Shown here one piece after another: positions 1-10,474 of a stretch of DNA of 30,540 nt. Within the stretch, counting starts at the first letter, position 1. The number at the start of each line of letters is the position of its first letter. The position numbers and the translations under genes were made by a program. The stretch spans positions 1-30,540 of the forward strand of contig JAZKIX010000186.1 of NCBI GenBank assembly GCA_040384645.1, in the 5' to 3' direction. The notes beneath the pieces are model-generated. The model was not told the origin of the DNA. It saw nothing but the letters and a program-made list of their open reading frames with translations, and searched no databases. The stretch is from JAZKIX01 sp040384645 (GTDB lineage Bacteria; Pseudomonadota; Gammaproteobacteria; Burkholderiales; Burkholderiaceae_D).

Positions 1-3493
<3,493 letters not shown>

Positions 3494-3535
3494 GGATGGT
3501 CAGGAACAGCCGCCAAAGAGTTAATTTTTCTGAAG

Positions 3536-3618
3536 ATATACTCCTGCCTGTATTATTTTTAGAGCAATGAAGACGTGCGGATTAGTGGGTGTTTTTCCTT
3601 ATACCCCCACTATTTATC
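3536..3618 (+). repeat. Dispersed structured repeat, copy A
   Basis: This is one of four related intergenic elements of about 85 bp in the window. It has a palindromic head (ATAC...GTAT), a middle block GAGCAATGAAGACGTGCGG, and a second block GTGGGTGT...ATACCCCCAC that can fold back on itself. It lies 43 bp downstream of the hybrid kinase stop, on the same strand. It ends in an AT-rich stretch, TATTTAT. The family was recognised only by comparing the copies with each other; I do not know a named family that fits. Confidence 0.75.
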
Positions 3619-3704
3619 GAAATTTCCTAATTATTTAGCCCCTCGGAATGCGCCAGTGGTCGGTGCCTGATGAATCGCCGAAAGTGCAAATTGCTTGGGA
3701 ACAT

Positions 3705-3815
3705 CCCCTCCCTTTCAAGGGGAGGGCTAGGGTGGGGATGGGTTTCTTCTGTAGAAATTGCATAAAAAGACCCATCCCGGCCTTCCCACTTGGCAGAGCG
3801 CCTTGAAAGGGAAGG
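3705..3815. repeat. Palindromic REP-like intergenic element
   Basis: A nested inverted repeat between two convergent genes. The outer arms are CCCTCCCTTTCAAGG (3706-3720) and CCTTGAAAGGGAAGG (3801-3815), with one mismatch. The inner arms GGGATGGGT (3735-3743) and ACCCATCCC (3770-3778) are perfect. The left arm also contains its own small fold, CCTCCCTTTCAAGGGGAGG. The layout fits a short non-autonomous palindromic element or a bidirectional transcription stop for the kinase (from the left) and the GST gene (from the right). The remaining sequence of the 3494-3843 gap holds only repeat copy A and no gene. Confidence 0.7.
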
Positions 3816-3843
3816 AAAAAACAAATTCCCAGCGTTTGAAGCC

Positions 3844-4542
3844 CTAACGCCCACCAGCCAGCCGCGCATTCGACGGATACATTGCCTCCAGCGCCACTTG
3901 ATCCATCTCGGTTTTAAACTGGTGCGTCTCCTTCAGTGCCTCGGCCCGTTGCGCCGCCGGTCGCAGATTGATCACATCGAACCAGCGTTTGACATGCGGC
4001 AGTTGCTGCCACGCTTCGGAGCCCAGCACAAACGGCACTGCCCGTGCCCAGCCCCAAAGTGCCATGTCGACAATCGTGTAATCGGCGCCCAGCATGTAAT
4101 CACGCTGTGCCAAATGCGCATCCAGAATATTCCAGTGGCGCCAGGCTTCAAAATCGTAACGGTTCAGCGCATAGCTTTTCGGTTCAGGCGCGAAGTGCCT
4201 GAAATGCACTGCCTGACCCGAGTACGGGCCAATCCCGCTAGCGATAAACATCAACCACGACAGCATCTGGGCGCGCGATGCCGGATCGGCTGGCGGTAAA
4301 AATTGCCCGCTCTGTTCCGCGAGGTAGAGCAAGATCGCATTGCTGTCAAACACCACCGCCTGGGTTTCGTCGTCGGTGATGGCAGGTGTCTTGCCGTTTG
4401 GGTTGATGGCGAGAAAGCTGGCGGCATGTTGCTCGCCTTTTCGCGTGTCCACCGGCATCAATTCATATGCGAGTCCCGATTCTTCCAAAAACAACGCCAC
4501 CTTGGCTGGATTGGGCGACGGGTGGTAGTAGAACTTGATCAT
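3844..4542 (-). CDS. Glutathione S-transferase family protein
   Basis: 232 residues. The N-terminal thioredoxin-like half (residues 1-80) begins MIKFYYHPSPNPAKVALFLE and contains NPNGKTPAITD and the DSNAILLYL stretch, which supply the cis-Pro and glutathione-binding Ser region of GSTs. The C-terminal half is helical, with a YTIVDMALWGW segment matching the N-capping box region of the GST C-domain. The protein probably conjugates or reduces substrates with glutathione in the cytoplasm; the substrate is unknown. A longer frame exists upstream to 4791, but it overlaps the neighbouring hydrolase gene, so the ATG at 4542 is chosen although the ribosome site (GAAAG) is weak. It lies 76 bp downstream of the MBL hydrolase gene on the same strand and is likely co-transcribed with it. 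Confidence 0.88.
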   Translation of the reverse strand: MIKFYYHPSPNPAKVALFLEESGLAYELMPVDTRKGEQHAASFLAINPNGKTPAITDDETQAVVFDSNAILLYLAEQSGQFLPPADPASRAQMLSWLMFIASGIGPYSGQAVHFRHFAPEPKSYALNRYDFEAWRHWNILDAHLAQRDYMLGADYTIVDMALWGWARAVPFVLGSEAWQQLPHVKRWFDVINLRPAAQRAEALKETHQFKTEMDQVALEAMYPSNARLAGGR

Positions 4543-4618
4543 TTTTTGCTTTCGATGCGAATGGTGAAGGACGGCGCGGATCAATCCCGGCGGCGCCGCC
4601 AAATAATGACGCCGCCGC

Positions 4619-5593
4619 TCAGCGCATTTGTGTGTAGTTGACCGGAATCCATTGAAAACCTTTGCCGACGCTGCGCAAATGTCCCAAGCCAGGGAATTGG
4701 ATATGCGAAGCCCCAACGATCGCGCCATCCTTGACCGCCTGCGTGAATGCCTGCTCGCGTGCGTGGGCCGCTTCTTTGGCGTCGCTGTCAAAGGTAATCG
4801 TCACCTCCGGGTGGTCCAGTTGCACCGCGGCGACGTGGATCAGGTCACCGATCAAGACCAATTTTTGACCCTGGCTTTCCACCACATACGAGGTGTGACC
4901 GATAGTGTGACCGGTGCTGGCAACCGATTTAACGCCCGGCACCAGTTCCGTATTTGCTGTGAAGGGCTTGTACTTGTTCGCTGCGATATACGGATTGAGC
5001 GACGCCATCGCGCCTTGGAAAAAAGCTTTCGCTGCGTCCGGTGCCTTATCCATGTTGGCCTGGCTCAACCAGACATCGGCCTCGCGTTGGTCGGAGCGGA
5101 TAGTGGCGTTAGGAAAGGCCAGTTCGCCATTCGAGATCAAACCGCCGACATGATCCGGGTGCAGGTGGGTCAGATAGACTTCATCGATTTGTCCTGGCTC
5201 GTAACCGGACGCTTTTAAATTGATCAGTAGCTTGCCCAAAGACGGGCCGAACAAGCCGGCGGTACCGGCGTCGATCAACACCAATTTAGTGCCAGTGTTG
5301 ATCAAGTAAGCATTGACCGAGGTTTCCAGCGGTGCAGTCAAAAAAGATTTCGACAGCAATTGGGTGGTCTTGGCCGTGGGCTCCATCAATAATTTATCGA
5401 CCGGTAAATCGATTGTGCCATCGCTTAGCGCGGTGACTTCAAACGCGCCCAGCATCATGCGGAAATAGCCAGGGGCAGGGATTTTTACCATCGGTGCCGC
5501 CGCCATTGCGTTTTGGCTGCTGATGGCGACCAGCGCCACGGTTGAGATCAAGGCGACAGCATGGGCTATTTTGCTTAGCTTTAAATACGACAT
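4619..5593 (-). CDS. Exported MBL-fold hydrolase, methyl-parathion-hydrolase-like
   Basis: 324 residues. A hydrophobic N-terminus ending in an Ala-rich NAMAAA segment (about residues 10-33) looks like a signal peptide, so the enzyme should be periplasmic. The zinc-binding set is complete: HLHPDH at residues 143-148, GHTIGH near 229-234, Asp250 in IGDLIHV, and a late His near 297. Remembered features of methyl parathion hydrolases match closely along the length: YFRMMLGAFEVTALSDGT, APLETSVNAYL and FFQGAMASLNPY. The enzyme should hydrolyse a phosphotriester, ester or lactone; which one cannot be read from sequence. It is transcribed away from the LysR gene, with 132 bp between the two starts, and is followed by a GST gene, suggesting a small inducible detoxification unit. 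Confidence 0.9.
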   Translation of the reverse strand: MSYLKLSKIAHAVALISTVALVAISSQNAMAAAPMVKIPAPGYFRMMLGAFEVTALSDGTIDLPVDKLLMEPTAKTTQLLSKSFLTAPLETSVNAYLINTGTKLVLIDAGTAGLFGPSLGKLLINLKASGYEPGQIDEVYLTHLHPDHVGGLISNGELAFPNATIRSDQREADVWLSQANMDKAPDAAKAFFQGAMASLNPYIAANKYKPFTANTELVPGVKSVASTGHTIGHTSYVVESQGQKLVLIGDLIHVAAVQLDHPEVTITFDSDAKEAAHAREQAFTQAVKDGAIVGASHIQFPGLGHLRSVGKGFQWIPVNYTQMR

Positions 5594-5680
5594 GGAAACT
5601 TCCTTTCGGCCAGAATGGCCATGAGTAATTGACGGAAGTGATTGTATTTACTTGCGAGATTCGCCACAATATATGGAATT

Positions 5681-5708
5681 GCAAAGCAACTTTGCGTTTT
5701 TCGCAAAG
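5681..5708. promoter_or_regulatory. Probable LysR-type operator between divergent genes
   Basis: A perfect inverted repeat GCAAAG-CAA-CTTTGC (5681-5695) is followed by a third half-site GCAAAG at 5703-5708, 17 bp upstream of the LysR-family start. A second short palindrome, GCGA-GAT-TCGC, lies at 5654-5664. Multiple half-sites in a divergent promoter are typical of LysR-family regulation and of autoregulation. Confidence 0.6.
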
Positions 5709-5725
5709 ATTCAAGGAGTGGTGCC

Positions 5726-6652
5726 GTGTTTGATGCGATACGGATTTTTCTAGCGGTGACCGATACCGGCAACCTGTCGAAAGTGGCCAGGGAACGTGGC
5801 CTTGCCGTCTCGTCGGTGTCCCGCAAAATCGATGTGCTGGAAGCGGAACTTGGCTTCAAACTATTCCACCGCAGTTCTCGGCTGCTGATGCTAACCGACG
5901 CCGGCGAACAATTCTTACCGCGCGCCAGGAGCATCGTGGCTGAACTCGATGATGCCAAGGAAGCGATATCGGCCTTGAATGCCGACCCGCGCGGCCTGTT
6001 GACCGTTACCATGCCTTCATCGTTTGGACGGCTTCACGTCATGCCAGCCGTGGTCAGCTTCCTCAAGCGCTACCCCTTGATGGAAGTGACCTTGCATATC
6101 AGCGACCAGATCGTCGACCTGACCATGCAGCGGGTCGACGTCGCGATCCGTATCGGCAGCTTGCCCGACAGCGACCTGGTGGCAACCCGGCTGGCGCCGA
6201 TGCGACGCTTGGTCTGCGCCAGCCCCGACTATCTGGCACGCTGCGGCGCGCCATCCTCGCCAGAAGACCTGCTGAAACACAATTGCCTGACGGTGGCCTA
6301 CATAAAGCAGCCAACTGGCTTATGGTGCTTCCCCGGGGTCAACCGCAACGCGCCGCTGCCGGTGCGCGGCAATTTAAGGATCGACGACACCGACTCGCTG
6401 TTGCAAGCCGCAGTCGCCGGTATCGGCATCGTGCATCTGGCAAGCTGGATGGTGAACAATATGATCGCTTCGGGTAAGTTAGTCTCGCTCTTCCCCGAGC
6501 CTATGCTAACCATGCCAAAGAGCCAGTCCGCAATCCATGCAGTGCGGATGCCGGGCCGCTCCCACGCCGCAAGGGCGCAGTTATTTATCGCGCATTTGAA
6601 AAGCGAGTTTGGTGAACCGGCGTATTGGGATCGCGTAGTGCTGCCAGCCTGA
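5726..6652 (+). CDS. LysR-family transcriptional regulator
   Basis: 308 residues from a GTG start at 5726, chosen because AAGGAG (5713-5718) sits seven bases before it; the longer frame from 5642 would run through the operator. The N-terminal winged helix-turn-helix contains FLAVTDTGNLSKVARERGLA and SSVSRKIDVLEAELGFKLF, followed by the usual linker and a periplasmic-binding-like effector domain (about residues 90-295). It probably controls the divergent MBL hydrolase/GST pair and itself, in response to an unidentified small molecule. The domain length is normal and no damage is seen. Confidence 0.92.
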   Translation: MFDAIRIFLAVTDTGNLSKVARERGLAVSSVSRKIDVLEAELGFKLFHRSSRLLMLTDAGEQFLPRARSIVAELDDAKEAISALNADPRGLLTVTMPSSFGRLHVMPAVVSFLKRYPLMEVTLHISDQIVDLTMQRVDVAIRIGSLPDSDLVATRLAPMRRLVCASPDYLARCGAPSSPEDLLKHNCLTVAYIKQPTGLWCFPGVNRNAPLPVRGNLRIDDTDSLLQAAVAGIGIVHLASWMVNNMIASGKLVSLFPEPMLTMPKSQSAIHAVRMPGRSHAARAQLFIAHLKSEFGEPAYWDRVVLPA

Positions 6653-6723
6653 ATTGTTACTGTTGTGACGGTCGCTAAATGCGGAGGTCGTTACCTTGAC
6701 GATAGCTGCGTCCGTGCGGCATT

Positions 6724-6759
6724 GGGGCGTTTGACAAAGCGCCCGCCACCAAATAGACT
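6724..6759 (+). promoter_or_regulatory. Sigma70-like promoter of the toxin-antitoxin operon
   Basis: A consensus -35 TTGACA (6731-6736) and a -10 TAGACT (6754-6759) are separated by 17 bases. The -35 box sits in the loop of an inverted repeat, GGGCGTTT...AAAGCGCCC (6724-6743), which could be a further regulator site or form a hairpin. Transcription should begin near 6766, about 25 bases before the antitoxin start. Confidence 0.65.
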
Positions 6760-6775
6760 AGTCATTTAACTAGTT
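6757..6775. promoter_or_regulatory. Likely antitoxin operator (ACTAGT repeats)
   Basis: Two copies of the palindrome ACTAGT (6757-6762 and, as AACTAGTT, 6768-6775) overlap the -10 box and start region of the toxin-antitoxin promoter. Paired short palindromes at this position are what an autorepressing Phd-type antitoxin would bind; this is inferred from family behaviour. Confidence 0.55.
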
Positions 6776-6791
6776 AGATAGAGGCTCTTCA

Positions 6792-7049
6792 ATGCATACG
6801 TGGCCAGTACAAGACGCGAAAGCACGGTTTAGTGAATTTCTTGATGCCTGTCTGTCTGAAGGCCCGCAAATGGTGACCAGGCGCGGCGCCGAGGCAGCCG
6901 TATTAGTCCCGGTACAAGAGTGGCGCCGACTTCAGTCGGCAGCGCGTCCCTCTTTGAAGCAACTACTTCTAGCGGATTCGGCACGGTCAGAACTCCTGAT
7001 CCCACAACGCGGCCAGGTGCGCCGCCGTCGCATTGATTCGCTCGAATGA
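6792..7049 (+). CDS. Phd/YefM-family antitoxin
   Basis: 85 residues with GAGG (6781-6784) ahead of the ATG. The N-terminal half has the Phd/YefM pattern: WPVQDAKARFSEFLDACL, then a short strand VTRRGAEAAVLVPVQEWRRL. This fold dimerises, binds its own operator and neutralises the toxin through the C-terminal tail, which here is basic (RGQVRRRRIDSLE). The stop codon overlaps the toxin start by four bases (ATGA at 7046-7049), giving translational coupling. Pairing of a Phd-type antitoxin with a PIN toxin is common. Confidence 0.9.
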   Translation: MHTWPVQDAKARFSEFLDACLSEGPQMVTRRGAEAAVLVPVQEWRRLQSAARPSLKQLLLADSARSELLIPQRGQVRRRRIDSLE

Positions 7050-7468
7050 CAGCGATGTTTTTACTCGATACCAATGTCGTCTCTGAACTGCGCAAGCCAC
7101 GACCACATGGCGCCGTGTTGGCATGGCTGCAATCAGTGGACGAAGCCCAACTGCATTTGTCAGCGGTTACGCTTGGTGAAATTCAAGCCGGTATTGAATT
7201 GACGCGAGAACAGGACTCGATCAAAGCAGCGGAAATAGAAGCTTGGCTTGAGTTAGTTGCCTCCGCTTACAACGTCTTGCCGATGGATGCAGCCGCCTTT
7301 AGAAACTGGGCCAGCCTGCTACATAGGAAGTCTGACACGCTCTATGAAGACGCGATGATTGCCGCGACGGCGCGCGTTCACAAGCTGGTTGTCGTCACCC
7401 GAAACGTCGCCGATTTCAAGGTGCTTGGGGTAGAAATATTTAATCCGTTTGACTATGCTGGCCGGTAA
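7046..7468 (+). CDS. PIN-domain ribonuclease toxin, VapC-like
   Basis: 140 residues forming a complete PIN domain. The acidic active-site residues are visible: Asp in FLLDTNVVSEL near residue 8, Glu in SAVTLGEIQAGIE near residue 45, Asp in LYEDAMIAATA near residue 101, and a final Asp in VTRNVADFKVLGVEIFNPF. VapC toxins are Mg-dependent RNases, usually cutting tRNA or rRNA; the target here is unknown. It is coupled to the antitoxin gene by a four-base overlap. The 226 bases after it (7469-7694) contain no recognisable gene or strong terminator. Confidence 0.92.
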   Translation: MTAMFLLDTNVVSELRKPRPHGAVLAWLQSVDEAQLHLSAVTLGEIQAGIELTREQDSIKAAEIEAWLELVASAYNVLPMDAAAFRNWASLLHRKSDTLYEDAMIAATARVHKLVVVTRNVADFKVLGVEIFNPFDYAGR

Positions 7469-7694
7469 TGCAATATCGGAGCAAGCCCTGCACTTTGGGA
7501 GAGTAGCTATTTAGCGATTTATTAGTTCAACTCAGGCAAATCGCGCGGGTGGCGGCGAAGCTTTCATCAAGGAACTTGACAAAACAAGTAACACGTAAGA
7601 AGCCGTCAATAGCGCTACTTATCGCGTCGTATGGAGTTTGTGCACCGACTACAAATTGCGGCCTGCGACGTTGATCTTCTGTTTTCCGAAACCA

Positions 7695-9638
7695 CTAGCG
7701 CAACTGACGCACCAACTGGGCCAAGGTATACGGTTTCGTAATTAGCGGAAACTCGTCAATCTTGGCATTCTCTGCCGTAAGCGCCGGCTCGGCGTAGCCA
7801 GAGGCGAGAATGACCTTTATCGTCGGCCTGATTTTGCACGCGTGCTGCCCCAATTCGATCCCGTTCATCCCTGGCATGACGACATCGGTAAACAGGATAT
7901 CGATATCGTCGTTTTGATTCAGGATTGCTATTGCTTCGGGCGCGCTGTTGGCCGATACCACGTCGTAGCCGAGCATCTGGAACAGTGCGATGGCCATGTT
8001 CAGCACGTCCTCCTGATCATCGACTACCAACACCTTTTCGCGTTGTTCGACTGCGGCATCACCTGTTGTGCCATCGTCCAAGGCGGGAAAATATAAATGT
8101 ACTGTGGTGCCTGCATCTGGAGCCGACTCGATCTTTAAATCGCCGCCAGATTGCTGCATCAAGCCATACGCCTGGCTAAGTCCAAGGCCTGTTCCTTTGC
8201 CGACGGGTTTGGTCGTGAAGAAAGGCTCGATGGCGCGCGCCGCGATATCTGCGCTCATGCCGGTCCCACTATCGGCAATACTGACCCGTACATATCGACC
8301 CGCGGAAAGCGTGCCTACCTCGCCTTGCGCAAGCGTTACAGCGTCGGTGCGCAACGTGATGGTGCCCCGGTCCGGCGTCGCATCGTGCGCATTGACGACC
8401 AGATTAAGGATGGTTGCCTCGACTTGCGCGGCATCGACGAAGACATTTGGCAAGTTGCCTGCCAAATGCCATTCAAAAGCCAAAGAGCTGCGCACTGCAC
8501 GGCGTAAAACCGCCTCGAACGAGTTGATCACTTGGTTCAGATTGTGGCTTTCTTGCTGCAATGGCTGCTGGCGTGCAAATGTGAGAAATTGGCGCGTTAA
8601 ATTGGCGCCACGCGCCACTTCGCGTTCCATAGATTCAATAATCCTCAGGTCGGCGGTATCGCGCGACCGATACCGTAACACTGCCAAACCATTGCTCATG
8701 ACACTGAGCAAGTTGTTAAAGTCGTGCGCAACACCGCCCGTCAACTTGCCAAGCGCTTCCAGTTTTTGGGAATGAAATAATGCTTCCTTGGTCTTATCCA
8801 GCGCCTGTGCCGCCAGCCTGCGTTCAGTAATATCACGGGTCACCTTGGCATAGCCGATCAGTTCGCCGAAGCTATTGCGGATCGGATCGATCACGACATG
8901 CGCCCAAAATCGACTTCCGTCTTTACGCAGACGCCATCCTTCATTCTCGAACCGCCCTTCGGCTGCGGCAGTCGCCAATGCGGTCATTGGCAAGCCGCGC
9001 TCGATATCTTCCTCAATATAAAAGCGGGAAAAATGCGTGTTGATAACCTCGTCCTGCTCGAAGCCTTTGATGCGGCGTGCCCCAGCGTTCCAGTTGGAGA
9101 TTTTCCCCTCTGGCGAGAGCATGTAGATCGCATAGTCGGTCACGCCCTGAACCAGCAAGCGGAAGCGCTCTTCGCTGGCATGCAAAGCTTCGGCGGCGCG
9201 CTTGCGGTCGGTGATGTCGCGGGTGATTTTTGCGAACCCGATCAAGGTGCCATCGGTGTCACGTACCGCGTCAATGACAACATGCGCCCAGAAACGGGTA
9301 TTGTCTTTGCGCACGCGCCAACCCTCATCTTCAAATCTGCCCGTGTCTGCCGCTGTCTGTAAGGCGCGTTGCGGCAAAAGGGCGGTCCTGTCCTCGTGCG
9401 TATAAAACGCAGAGAAATGCGAGCCGATGATTTCGTCACCGTTGTACCCCTTGAACCGTTGCGCTCCAGCGTTCCAACTGCTGACGATACCGCCAGGCGA
9501 GAGCATGTAGATTGCATAGTCGGTCACACTGGAGACAAACTGATGCAAGCGCTTATCGTCGACAGCGGAAGAGGATGGATCGGGTAAATTTGTCATGGTG
9601 GCATTCGGGTATGGGCTAGCTACGCTGCGCTTAGCCAT
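7695..9638 (-). CDS. Hybrid sensor histidine kinase with two tandem PAS domains
   Basis: 647 residues from the ATG at 9638; an internal ATG at 9596 is an alternative start, and neither has a strong ribosome site. The order is PAS1 (about residues 32-145), PAS2 (159-274), HisKA with His305 in GGVAHDFNNLL, HATPase, and a C-terminal receiver with Asp585 in LFTDVVMPGMNG and Lys in ITKPY. The DFNNLL form of the H box marks the NtrB-like HisKA class. The PAS copies share TDYAIYMLSP, SWNAGA/NWNAGA and RFWAHVVID, so they arose by recent duplication. There is no membrane segment, so sensing is cytoplasmic. No response regulator gene is adjacent. Confidence 0.93.
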   Translation of the reverse strand: MAKRSVASPYPNATMTNLPDPSSSAVDDKRLHQFVSSVTDYAIYMLSPGGIVSSWNAGAQRFKGYNGDEIIGSHFSAFYTHEDRTALLPQRALQTAADTGRFEDEGWRVRKDNTRFWAHVVIDAVRDTDGTLIGFAKITRDITDRKRAAEALHASEERFRLLVQGVTDYAIYMLSPEGKISNWNAGARRIKGFEQDEVINTHFSRFYIEEDIERGLPMTALATAAAEGRFENEGWRLRKDGSRFWAHVVIDPIRNSFGELIGYAKVTRDITERRLAAQALDKTKEALFHSQKLEALGKLTGGVAHDFNNLLSVMSNGLAVLRYRSRDTADLRIIESMEREVARGANLTRQFLTFARQQPLQQESHNLNQVINSFEAVLRRAVRSSLAFEWHLAGNLPNVFVDAAQVEATILNLVVNAHDATPDRGTITLRTDAVTLAQGEVGTLSAGRYVRVSIADSGTGMSADIAARAIEPFFTTKPVGKGTGLGLSQAYGLMQQSGGDLKIESAPDAGTTVHLYFPALDDGTTGDAAVEQREKVLVVDDQEDVLNMAIALFQMLGYDVVSANSAPEAIAILNQNDDIDILFTDVVMPGMNGIELGQHACKIRPTIKVILASGYAEPALTAENAKIDEFPLITKPYTLAQLVRQLR

Positions 9639-9795
9639 CGGCCACGACTATATCGCAATAAAAAAACGTTGTGCCGTTTTGGGTCTGGCGTGGATGGCCT
9701 AATAGCGCAGTCTATTGCGCCCGGCGCTTTGTGATTTACAGCGTTGCTGCCTACATCGACTAAAGTGTGCCCTTGGCACCACTGTAGGAGTTGAA

Positions 9796-10341
9796 ATGAA
9801 GAAAACGCACCCTATCATCCACCAGATCGAATTACGGGTTGCCGAACTTTCGGCATTGTTCAATTCAATGGACCCTACGCCGTTCCATCACCGCGATCTC
9901 GACCGGGACGCCGTTGAATTCCTGGAAAACTGGGCTCTCGAATTTTCCCAGGAGAGCCACTTCCATATTATTGTTCACATCGATAACTTGCCCCCGGTCG
10001 ATCCCGCGCCGTTGGTTGCCGAAGCAATTGGCAACTACTTCAGCTATAAATCGATCCTCGCCAAACGTAGCTTGCGGCTGCTACTGCTGGAAGGGCGTGC
10101 CAGTCTCTTGATCGGACTCGGTTTCCTGACGCTGTGCCTGCTTGGGGCTGATCTTCTGGCCGTCTATGCAAGCAATACCTTTCTCAGGATGCTGAAAGAA
10201 AGCCTGCTGATCGGCGGCTGGGTTGCCATGTGGCGCCCGATGCAGATATTCCTGTATGAATGGTGGCCGATCGTACGCAAGCGCAGGATCTATCGCAACC
10301 TAAGCCATGCGAAAGTGCATGTCTTGCAGGCAAAGTCGTAG
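9796..10341 (+). CDS. Conserved hypothetical membrane protein
   Basis: 181 residues. The ATG at 9796 is preceded five bases upstream by TAGGAG, so the longer frame from 9715 is rejected. The first 95 residues are soluble, acidic and histidine-containing (FHHRDLDRDAVEFLE). Two hydrophobic stretches follow, LLIGLGFLTLCLLGADLLAV and, after a short loop, LLIGGWVAMWRPMQIFLYEWW. The C-terminus is basic (RKRRIYRNL), consistent with a cytoplasmic tail. I recognise no functional domain. Repeat copy B lies immediately downstream, between this gene and the convergent rep gene. Confidence 0.8.
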   Translation: MKKTHPIIHQIELRVAELSALFNSMDPTPFHHRDLDRDAVEFLENWALEFSQESHFHIIVHIDNLPPVDPAPLVAEAIGNYFSYKSILAKRSLRLLLLEGRASLLIGLGFLTLCLLGADLLAVYASNTFLRMLKESLLIGGWVAMWRPMQIFLYEWWPIVRKRRIYRNLSHAKVHVLQAKS

Positions 10342-10356
10342 CCGCATTTTTTATGA

Positions 10357-10439
10357 ATTTATTGGGGGGTATAGGCAAAAACATCACCTTCTCCGCACGG
10401 TTTAATTGGCTCTTTAATAATACTGCCAGGTGTATTATT
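10357..10439 (-). repeat. Dispersed structured repeat, copy B
   Basis: Reading on the minus strand it begins AATAATAC-ACCTGGCA-GTATTATT (a perfect eight-base inverted repeat, 10416-10439), continues through AGAGCCAATTAAACCGTGCGG and ends GATGTTTTTGCCTATACCC plus an AT-rich tail. It fills the space between two convergent genes and could serve both as a 3' end structure. It aligns with copies A, C and D. Confidence 0.75.
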
Positions 10440-10474
10440 TCTCTCCGCAGTGCCATGCAGAAACCTCAGAAGCA

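Noticed and set aside
3844..4791. Extended 315-residue start for the GST gene
   Set aside because: The extra N-terminus lacks family features and overlaps the end of the MBL hydrolase gene; the GST fold begins at the ATG at 4542.
6709..6750. GTGCGG followed by a GGGGCG...GCGCCC inverted repeat, a possible fifth copy of the dispersed repeat
   Set aside because: The palindromic head and T-rich block are absent and the inverted repeat is explained by the toxin-antitoxin promoter.
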